Assembly (NCBI GenBank): GCA_964486455.1
Contig: CAZAMP010000004.1
Location: forward strand, 95,847 to 159,846
DNA: 64,000 nucleotides
Origin: CAZAMP01 sp964486455
Lineage (GTDB): Bacteria > Eisenbacteria > RBG-16-71-46 > CAZAMP01
Direction: 5' to 3'
The first letter of the stretch is position 1; the number at the start of each line of letters is the position of its first letter. Of this stretch, positions 8,521-15,229 are shown in pieces. Both the position numbers and the translations under genes were made by a program. The notes below the pieces were generated by a model, which was not told the DNA's origin, searched no databases, and saw only the letters and a program-made list of their open reading frames with translations.

Positions 8521-10623
8521 TTACTTCAGAAACGCCCTCGAAACGCTCATGTTGCCCGTTTCGTCAAACAGCCGAACGACGATCGGATCGCCCTCTTTCT
8601 GCGACTCGGCTGGGAATCGCTGGTCGATCTCAACCCCTTTCGCGTCCAGAAGGCCGGCCGCCGGGCTGGCGGGATTCCACTCACGGCCGTCCAGCATGAC
8701 CTCGGCTCGGATGATCGCGCTGCGATCGTCCCTCGCCTCGACGCGCACTCGACACTCACCCTCGTCCAACGTGGCTTCCAAGCGCGTGACCTCGGGCGGA
8801 GTGTTGTCGATCTCGAACGGACGGCCGACGCGCTCTTCCCGCAGCGCCTCAGCTTCGGAGTTGCTGCGCTCGTCGCTCGCGACCACCTTCAGCCGATACC
8901 ATCCATCAGGAAACGCCGACGCGTCCCACGTGTAGACGAGATCGGTCAGATCCTCTGCGAGAAGAAACCACCGCTCGCTCTCGAGGGGACGGTAATAGAG
9001 AAAGTAGGTCAGCATGTCCCCGTTCGGGTCGAACGCGATCCAGCTCGCCGTCCTGAGCCCCACGGCCCACTGGGCAGCCGCCGGTGAGAGACGATCGAAC
9101 TCGGACACATCGATCGGAAGCGTGTAGTTCACCTCGACACCACTCGGAAGCTCCCGGCGCACGGATCGAGTGCGATTCTCGGCGGTGGACATGAGGTCTC
9201 CGCCCTTCGGGCTCACGACGAGCGCGGACAGCTCCGGCGCGAGGTTGACCTCGCGATAGGACGTGATGACCTCCGCGACACGCGGACTGTCTCCGTGCCC
9301 ACCCTCGAGTGTCAGCTTCCACTGGAAGAAACGCGCCGCAGGGCTTTCGATGACATGCGCGCCGTCCTCTTCGTGACGCGCCTCCACCCAATCGCTCCAC
9401 GTCGCGTCGGGAACGGATTGGTTCCCGCTCCGCGTCTCGACCATGACCGATCCGTCCGACTCGGTCCCGGCGACCCATCGAATCCGACTCCACTGCGCTT
9501 CGGCAGCGGCGTCCCAGACTTCTCCCGTCAGAGTACCTGTCGCTTCGAACTCCGGCCCGATGCGATAGAGACGGGCCGGATCCCCCGTGCTGACGAGAAG
9601 ACCGCCGTTGGCGGAGAAAACGCTGAGTAGCTGAGATTCGTCGAACCCGCAAATCTTGCTCGAGCGCGCCGTCAAGGGATCCACCCGATAGAGCGCGGCC
9701 TCATCACCCGTTCCGACCAACACCGAACCGTCCTCTTCGGCCACCAGATCGAAGACGAACGAGCTGTCGAGCCGGAGTATCCGCCTCGCGCTGCCACGTC
9801 CAACGAGACGGTAGACGGCCGGCGAGTGATCTCCATTCTCCGCGCTCGGAGAGCTGTTGGCCGCAAACACGATCTCACCGGTTCCGGTTAAGGCGATGGC
9901 CCGAAGCTCATCCTCGAGGGCGTCGTAGAGAATGTCTACACGTCCGTCGGAAGCGATCCGTCCCAGGAGCCCTTCCCCCGCGGTGCCGAAGAGAACGTCA
10001 CCCTCCGCTCCCGCTTCGAGTGAGAGCACGTGCGGATCGCTGCTCTCGTAGATCACGTCTCCGGTTCCGTCCGGCGCCACGCGATAGACCCTCCCGGCGT
10101 CACCGGTGGCCACCACGAGATCTCCGTCCGGCAGCATCAGGAGATCCAAGACGACGCCTTGCTCTGAGTCAAAGTGCACGCTCGTCTCGCCGTCGGCTGA
10201 TATTGCGTAGACCCTCCCACCTTGGGCGCCGCCTGCGTAGATCGTGCCGTCGTCGCCGACCGCGAGGGCCATCACTTCCAGAAGATCGAGCTCACTGAGG
10301 GTCTTCGACTCCCCATTCCGCAGCTCGAGCACCCGGCCATGATCCCCCGTGCCGATGAGCACCCGCCCATCGGCCCCGGCAGCGAGATCCCAGAAATACA
10401 GCTCGTCGGAATCCATCAGCTCGGTCTTGCGCAGGGCGAGTGAAAGGACACCGTCGGCGTCGATCGCGACACCTTCCGCTTCGCCCGCTTCGAACTCCAA
10501 CCGGCTTCCCACCGACCAGAAGCGTGTCTCGACGGCGCCACATGAGGAAGCCACGCCGACCAGAAACGCGCCCAGCGCGACCGTTCCCACGAGTACTGAT
10601 GCGAACCGCAGCGACTGACTCAT
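8521..10623 (-). CDS. Secreted beta-propeller protein with C-terminal Ig-like region
   Basis: This 700-residue protein starts with a signal peptide; a Cys in VASSCGAVE could be a lipobox. Residues ~50-390 contain at least seven repeats of the type G-DGRVLIGTGD-GRVLEL, GTIYAGGAQGGRVYAIS, GDLVVATGDAGRVYRV. These are WD40/NHL/two-component-propeller-like blades. The C-terminal ~230 residues hold fibronectin/Ig-like strands (NTPPEVTRLEAT). No catalytic motif is visible; a scaffold or sensor role in the envelope is likely. Its ATG overlaps the stop of the S55-peptidase gene (ATGA), so the two are translationally coupled. Confidence 0.8.
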   Translation of the reverse strand: MSQSLRFASVLVGTVALGAFLVGVASSCGAVETRFWSVGSRLEFEAGEAEGVAIDADGVLSLALRKTELMDSDELYFWDLAAGADGRVLIGTGDHGRVLELRNGESKTLSELDLLEVMALAVGDDGTIYAGGAQGGRVYAISADGETSVHFDSEQGVVLDLLMLPDGDLVVATGDAGRVYRVAPDGTGDVIYESSDPHVLSLEAGAEGDVLFGTAGEGLLGRIASDGRVDILYDALEDELRAIALTGTGEIVFAANSSPSAENGDHSPAVYRLVGRGSARRILRLDSSFVFDLVAEEDGSVLVGTGDEAALYRVDPLTARSSKICGFDESQLLSVFSANGGLLVSTGDPARLYRIGPEFEATGTLTGEVWDAAAEAQWSRIRWVAGTESDGSVMVETRSGNQSVPDATWSDWVEARHEEDGAHVIESPAARFFQWKLTLEGGHGDSPRVAEVITSYREVNLAPELSALVVSPKGGDLMSTAENRTRSVRRELPSGVEVNYTLPIDVSEFDRLSPAAAQWAVGLRTASWIAFDPNGDMLTYFLYYRPLESERWFLLAEDLTDLVYTWDASAFPDGWYRLKVVASDERSNSEAEALREERVGRPFEIDNTPPEVTRLEATLDEGECRVRVEARDDRSAIIRAEVMLDGREWNPASPAAGLLDAKGVEIDQRFPAESQKEGDPIVVRLFDETGNMSVSRAFLK

Positions 10624-12395
10624 TTCTCCTCCAACTCAACAGGCAGGGTCTGACAACCCAGAACGTGCTCATCCAACTCGAGCGCAGCCGACGCGACCTT
10701 GATGCCATCGGCAATGGATCTACCTCCGGCAACGCGAGCGCCGGCGAGCGCGCTCGCCACGGATGGAGGAAGATCCCCGAGCTCCTCCCCCTTCAGAACC
10801 AACGATGCCCCTTCGACGTAGAGTCGCGCCTCGATGATGTTGTGGGACGGAAAATCCTTCAACCGCTCGATGAAGCGTGTGTAGTCGCGCGGAATGTACT
10901 TCGTGGGGGCCCGCTCGCGATCCCACTCGGACATCGACACCGCGTCGCAGACTTTCAGGTACGCGGCGCCGGTCGGAGTGCCGGCGGGGATCTTCAGCTC
11001 GAGCAGCTCGGTCCGCAGGTCGTCTCGGTACGGTCGCAGCGTCACCTTGACGTGCATGACGTCGCCTGGGTGAAGCGGGCCGTCCAGGAGCTCGATCCGA
11101 TCGATCGAAGAGATCCGCACACCGTCATCCACCTGAGCCCTGATCTCGACACGCTCTACCCCGGGAACAACGTGCGGATTGTTGAAGATCGCGCTCACGG
11201 GCGCCGAGACCTGCCCGGCGAGAACCATCGGCGCGTTCATGGTGGCGATCAGGTCGCGGTGCTCGATCGTCGTTCCGGTATCGAGATGCACGCGCACATC
11301 CGTCCGAATCGTGTTGAGGCCCCCGCGCGTCAGCCAGCTGAGAATGGAATTCAGCGTGACCGATTCGAGAAGCCCCGGCGTCAGAAGGTGGTCGCGGGCC
11401 AGCTCATAGTTGAACCGCGTTTCGCCATCCGGGCTCGTGAGCACCAGCTCGACCGGGAGCATCGATGGAGGATCACCGATCTTCCCGGCCACGCCCGGCC
11501 AACGGTCCGCGTAGAAGAAGCCGATCGGCTCGTCGGCGCTGGTGAATCGAAATGACTGATACATGCTCGGGAGCACGCCGCTGACCCGACCGCGTGACAA
11601 CGGAAGCCGTTGACTCGACGTATGGAAGACCGGATGTCCGAACGCCACGAGCCGGTCTCCCTCCACGTAGGTGACCGTGCCGTAGACCGCGATCGACGCG
11701 TCTCCTCTGACGAGCGGCATCGCAATCGGGTCGCCGCCCTTGATCTCGCCTGTCGGGGCCCTTCCACTGCGCGGCTCCCCCCCACCCTGAATGACGTCCA
11801 GCCCCAGTGGGGTGAAGCGTTCCGCAATTTGCGCGACGGCCTCGTCCGCGAACCCGCAAACCAGGAGAGGAACGCGGATGCGTTGCAACCGGGACGGCTC
11901 GAAGCCATCCATTCGAAGCGCGGCGGACACCTGCTCATTCGGCATGGGTGCTCGGGCATGGGGAACGACGGAAACGTCCTCGGGAGGCTCCGGAAGCGCT
12001 AGGACGTCCAGCATCTCACCAATCGGCGTGATACCGGCGATCGGCCGCTTGGAGAACGACCAGCCGTAGGCGACGGCCCCGACGAGACGCCCGTCGATGT
12101 ACACGGGACTCCCACTCATGCCGGCGATGATCCCCGCCTCCTCGACAACGGGCCCGATGAGACGGGCCAGAATCAGGTTTCGGTGCGGTCCGCTCTTCTC
12201 CAGAACGTCGATGACCTCGACTTCAAAGCGCTCAACACCCCCGGTCGAAAACGCAGAGAATCCTTCCCCCGTCATGCCGGGACGGATTTCCTCGACCGGC
12301 ATGAAACGAGAGGCATCCATCGGCTCGGCCGAAACGACGGCGGCCAGTGCGATGGCGCTCAGCGATAGGATGAGGACCGGGGTCCCTGGACGCAT
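10620..12395 (-). CDS. SpoIVB-type (S55) peptidase domain protein
   Basis: The 591-residue product resembles bacterial proteins carrying a SpoIVB S55 domain. Near residue 40 it has RPGMTGEGFSAFSTGG, followed by the catalytic-serine motif GMSGSPVYIDG (~95-105) and IAGITPIGEML. A conserved FGHPVF histidine motif follows at ~residue 235. A signal peptide is present. The ATG at 12395 is preferred over a GTG at 12401 because the AAGGAG site sits 7 nt upstream of the ATG and only 1 nt from the GTG. Ser precedes His here, which from memory is the reverse of B. subtilis SpoIVB. The gene heads a three-gene operon of exported proteins. Confidence 0.85.
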   Translation of the reverse strand: MRPGTPVLILSLSAIALAAVVSAEPMDASRFMPVEEIRPGMTGEGFSAFSTGGVERFEVEVIDVLEKSGPHRNLILARLIGPVVEEAGIIAGMSGSPVYIDGRLVGAVAYGWSFSKRPIAGITPIGEMLDVLALPEPPEDVSVVPHARAPMPNEQVSAALRMDGFEPSRLQRIRVPLLVCGFADEAVAQIAERFTPLGLDVIQGGGEPRSGRAPTGEIKGGDPIAMPLVRGDASIAVYGTVTYVEGDRLVAFGHPVFHTSSQRLPLSRGRVSGVLPSMYQSFRFTSADEPIGFFYADRWPGVAGKIGDPPSMLPVELVLTSPDGETRFNYELARDHLLTPGLLESVTLNSILSWLTRGGLNTIRTDVRVHLDTGTTIEHRDLIATMNAPMVLAGQVSAPVSAIFNNPHVVPGVERVEIRAQVDDGVRISSIDRIELLDGPLHPGDVMHVKVTLRPYRDDLRTELLELKIPAGTPTGAAYLKVCDAVSMSEWDRERAPTKYIPRDYTRFIERLKDFPSHNIIEARLYVEGASLVLKGEELGDLPPSVASALAGARVAGGRSIADGIKVASAALELDEHVLGCQTLPVELEEK

Positions 12396-12504
12396 GAACA
12401 CACTCCTTGCTGAGTTCGTCTATGGATCGAGGTTGACCGAGGAGCGGTCGAGATGAGCCGCCGTCGGCTCGGGTGATGCGGTTTCCTTCTCCTCTCGTCC
12501 CCCG

Positions 12505-12510
12505 TATAAT
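12505..12510 (+). promoter_or_regulatory. Consensus -10 box upstream of the GT2 gene
   Basis: A perfect TATAAT lies 59 bp before the glycosyltransferase ATG. The -35 region 17 bp upstream (TTTCCT) is weak. A small CTCC-TTCA-GGAG hairpin lies between the -10 box and the start codon. Confidence 0.4.
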
Positions 12511-12568
12511 CGGTCGATTGGAATGACTCCTTCAGGAGCCCCTACTAAACCTTTGGCGTGGTGGAACC

Positions 12569-13453
12569 ATGAAAGTATCAGGTTTCTCTTTCTGTCGTAA
12601 CGCCGTAAGCCTTTACTATCCGGTCGCCGAGGCCATCCGGTCGGCGCTACCGATCGTCGATGAGTTCATCATCGCCGTTGGCCGGTCGGATGACAACACC
12701 GTTGAGGCCATACGCGAAATCGGTGATCCGAAAGTACGGATCATCGAAACCGAATGGGACCCCTCCCAGTTTGTTCACGGCGCGATCAACGCCGTACAGA
12801 CGAACGTCGCCCTCGACGCCTGCTCGGGTGACTGGTGTATATACCTCCAAGCCGACGAGGTTCTCCACGAAGATGATCATCCGACGATTCTGGACGCCAT
12901 GCGCCGCCAGCTTGATCGGCCGGAAGTAGAAGGGCTCCTCTTCGACTATCTACACTTCTGGGGGACGTACGACACCTACCAGAAAGCCAGGAACTGGTAT
13001 CGACACGAGGTTCGGGTCGTTCGGGGCGGCTCGGGAATCCAGTCGTGGAAGAGCGCGCAAGGCTTCAGACGAGACGGCGGTAAGCTGCGCGTTGTCCGTT
13101 CGGGGGCGCGGGTTTTCCACTATGGATGGGTTCGCCCTCCCCGGATCATGCGAAAGAAATCCAAGGCACTCGACACCCTACACCATGGAAAGAAATGGGC
13201 GGACGAACGCTATCCCGACCCGGAAGCTCCCTTCGACTATGGCCCGCTCGATCATCTCGCCCACTTCACGGGCACCCATCCCGCCGTCATGGCGGAGCGC
13301 ATCCGAAATCAGGACTGGGAGCTCCCCCCCCCCGGGCCCGCGGGGGATCGTCACGAGCACAATCGCACCTGGACGCGTTGGCTAACGTGGCTGGAGCAGA
13401 ACGTGCTGCACACCCGGATTGGTGAATACCGCAACTACGTGTTGCGGGGATAG
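12569..13453 (+). CDS. Family 2-like glycosyltransferase
   Basis: This 294-residue cytoplasmic protein has a GT-A fold pattern: an N-terminal strand and FCRNA motif, then DEFIIAVGRSDDNTVEAI (nucleotide-binding region), then WCIYLQADEVLHEDD around residue 95, where the acidic ADE corresponds to the DxD-type metal site. The C-terminal half, with WYRHEVRVVR and HYGWVRPP, is typical of GT2 members acting on surface glycans. Donor and acceptor sugars are unknown. The gene is single, on the opposite strand to its neighbours, with its own promoter-like TATAAT. Confidence 0.83.
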   Translation: MKVSGFSFCRNAVSLYYPVAEAIRSALPIVDEFIIAVGRSDDNTVEAIREIGDPKVRIIETEWDPSQFVHGAINAVQTNVALDACSGDWCIYLQADEVLHEDDHPTILDAMRRQLDRPEVEGLLFDYLHFWGTYDTYQKARNWYRHEVRVVRGGSGIQSWKSAQGFRRDGGKLRVVRSGARVFHYGWVRPPRIMRKKSKALDTLHHGKKWADERYPDPEAPFDYGPLDHLAHFTGTHPAVMAERIRNQDWELPPPGPAGDRHEHNRTWTRWLTWLEQNVLHTRIGEYRNYVLRG

Positions 13454-13472
13454 CCGAGGGTGAAACCGTGAG

Positions 13473-13492
13473 GGGGCGGCCGTCTCCGCCCC
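13473..13492. terminator. GC hairpin between convergent genes
   Basis: GGGGCGG pairs perfectly with CCGCCCC across a 6-nt loop. It lies 20 bp after the glycosyltransferase stop and before the convergent outer-membrane gene. There is no T-tract on either strand, so it is a possible transcript-end structure rather than a canonical intrinsic terminator. Confidence 0.35.
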
Positions 13493-13505
13493 GGTCGCCT
13501 AGCAA

Positions 13506-13525
13506 AGGCGGCCGGGACTCGAACC
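13506..13525 (-). other. tRNA 3'-end-like fragment
   Basis: On the minus strand this 20-bp stretch reads like the T-loop plus acceptor 3' half of a tRNA (GGTTCGAGTCCCGG then CCGCCT). The 5' half of the T-stem does not pair properly (ATCGG opposite CCCGG), and no matching 5' acceptor strand occurs ~70 nt upstream. This is therefore not a tRNA gene; it could be a relic, such as an old integration-site scar, or chance. Confidence 0.3.
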
Positions 13526-13558
13526 GATCCGCTCCCCCAGCTTCTGGAAGAGACAGGT

Positions 13559-14557
13559 CTAGAAGAGATAGTACGTAAGGCCGACCTGCACTTGGACGCC
13601 GCCCATATCCAGATCGAACGTGGCCGACGGGTCATAGACCTCGAATGGCGCTCCCGGATACGAGCTGGGATCGTACTCGTAGAGCGGTGACAAGAAGCGA
13701 TCGGCCGGGGACACCCAAGACCATTCCTGCGTCTCGTCATCCCTCTCCATACGCCCGTACATCCTCTGGACGTTTCCACCGGCCCATTGCCCCACTTCAT
13801 CGAGAACTCCGTTGTAGTCGGGATCGCTCTGGTTCTCGATGCCGTCACCGTCGTCATCGCCCTCGGGGTTGAAGGCGTTCGGGTTGGACACGTGGACTTC
13901 GTGATCCATGTCCCCGAACTCCAGGAACTGATAGCTGACTCCCGCCAGCAGCGTGATCTTGTGCGACAAGAAGTAGTCGAGGTTGAGGCGCAGTTCGGCT
14001 CCGAGCGCGTCGCCCTTGAAGATTCGCTCCTCGAGGAATTCGCGATTCGTCCCGAGCTCCTCGTCCGACGCCGTGAGTTCGAATCCGGGTGAGTAGAGCG
14101 CCCCGACGCCGGCATAGAGATCCAGGTCATCGAGGCTCTCTTCCCAGGCGGCAAGCCACGGAACGCGGTACAACAGACCCCCGGAGACGGCCTTTCCTTG
14201 GATCGACGTCTTGATGACCCGGTTGAAGCTCTTGGACTGGCTTCCGAACAGAGTCGAGTACCCCGCGTACGCCGTGAATCTCTCCAGCGCTCCTATTCCG
14301 AGGCCGTTGAGATTCAGATGCGCATCGATGCGGAGTGAAAACGTGTTGTGGAAATCGTCGACCGTGGTGAGCCCTTCCGATCGAAATAGGCTATTCCCAT
14401 CCGCTATCGCCGAGTTGACGACACCGAGATCCGCGTAGGTCCATCCGGGTCGAATCCAGAACCAAAAGCTTCCTTCAGGGTCCTCGGCAACCGCCGCACC
14501 GACGACCAGCGGCATTAGCAGCAACACCCCCAGAGCACGGCGCGCGTGCTTCTTCAT
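13559..14557 (-). CDS. Outer-membrane beta-barrel-like protein
   Basis: This 332-residue protein has a signal peptide (KKHARRALGVLLLMPLVVGAAVA). Alternating amphipathic strands follow, and the chain ends ...VQVGLTYYLF, a C-terminal aromatic residue typical of outer-membrane barrels. An acidic stretch (NPEGDDDGDGIENQSDPD, ~residues 225-245) resembles calcium-binding thrombospondin-type-3/EF-like loops. Function is unknown. The ATG overlaps the stop of the LOG-like gene upstream (ATGA), so they form a two-gene operon. Confidence 0.72.
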   Translation of the reverse strand: MKKHARRALGVLLLMPLVVGAAVAEDPEGSFWFWIRPGWTYADLGVVNSAIADGNSLFRSEGLTTVDDFHNTFSLRIDAHLNLNGLGIGALERFTAYAGYSTLFGSQSKSFNRVIKTSIQGKAVSGGLLYRVPWLAAWEESLDDLDLYAGVGALYSPGFELTASDEELGTNREFLEERIFKGDALGAELRLNLDYFLSHKITLLAGVSYQFLEFGDMDHEVHVSNPNAFNPEGDDDGDGIENQSDPDYNGVLDEVGQWAGGNVQRMYGRMERDDETQEWSWVSPADRFLSPLYEYDPSSYPGAPFEVYDPSATFDLDMGGVQVQVGLTYYLF

Positions 14558-15036
14558 CCTTCCCTCCTGTTTGCCGACTGCCGGATCATCGAGACCGCGA
14601 TGGCAACGGCCTCCGCCGGTTCGGATACTTGCCGGATCGGTGGTCCACGGCCTTCATCGAGTCGCCAGGAGCCAAGACCGATCACCGGGATGCCCAACTT
14701 GCGGGCCACGGCCACTTCCGATAGTGTGCCGTACCCGCCGCCAACGGCAATGATTGCATCACAAGACCCGACGAGGATCACGTTCCTCGCCTGGCCCATC
14801 CCCGTCACGATTGGGTGTGTGATGAACGGGTTCGCGTCGAGGGCGGAACTGCCGGGCAGAATACCGATTGTCACGCCACCTTCGGCCCGCGCACCACGTG
14901 CGGCAGCCAGCATGACACCACCCAGCCCCCCACAATACAACGTGGCCCCGGACCGCGCTACTTCTCGCCCCACGGCCTCGGCTTCGCGTTCGAGCTCCGG
15001 GCCGGCCGTGCCGGCACCGACCACGCCGAGACGCAT
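14554..15036 (-). CDS. LOG/TIGR00725-like Rossmann nucleotide-binding protein
   Basis: This 160-residue protein starts MRLGVVGAGTAG; the ATG at 15036 has a GGGGAGAG site upstream and places the nucleotide-binding loop at the N-terminus. The family motif GGGYGTLSEVAVA is near residue 100, with RN-VILVGSCDAIIAVG before it. Relatives are molybdenum-cofactor-carrier/LOG-type (lysine-decarboxylase-like) proteins, some of which hydrolyse cytokinin-type nucleotides. The substrate here is unknown. It is co-transcribed with the outer-membrane protein downstream, a pairing with no obvious functional logic. Confidence 0.75.
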   Translation of the reverse strand: MRLGVVGAGTAGPELEREAEAVGREVARSGATLYCGGLGGVMLAAARGARAEGGVTIGILPGSSALDANPFITHPIVTGMGQARNVILVGSCDAIIAVGGGYGTLSEVAVARKLGIPVIGLGSWRLDEGRGPPIRQVSEPAEAVAIAVSMIRQSANRREG

Positions 15037-15229
15037 GGTCTCTCTCCCCGATGGCATCACAACCGTATCGGACCTTTCCCTATCGATCCGACGCAAGAAC
15101 TGTAATCCCTAACTGATGACCCGTCAAGCAACTGAGGGCTCGCCGGGAACGGTAAGGCAGGAACGAAAACGCCCCGGCGATCGGTGCCGATCCGCATCCG
15201 TCCGCCGGGGCATATCCTGCAATCCGCAG

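Noticed and set aside
13441..13560. Complete tRNA gene on the minus strand
   Set aside because: The T-stem 5' half mismatches, and no D-arm, anticodon arm or 5' acceptor strand can be found.
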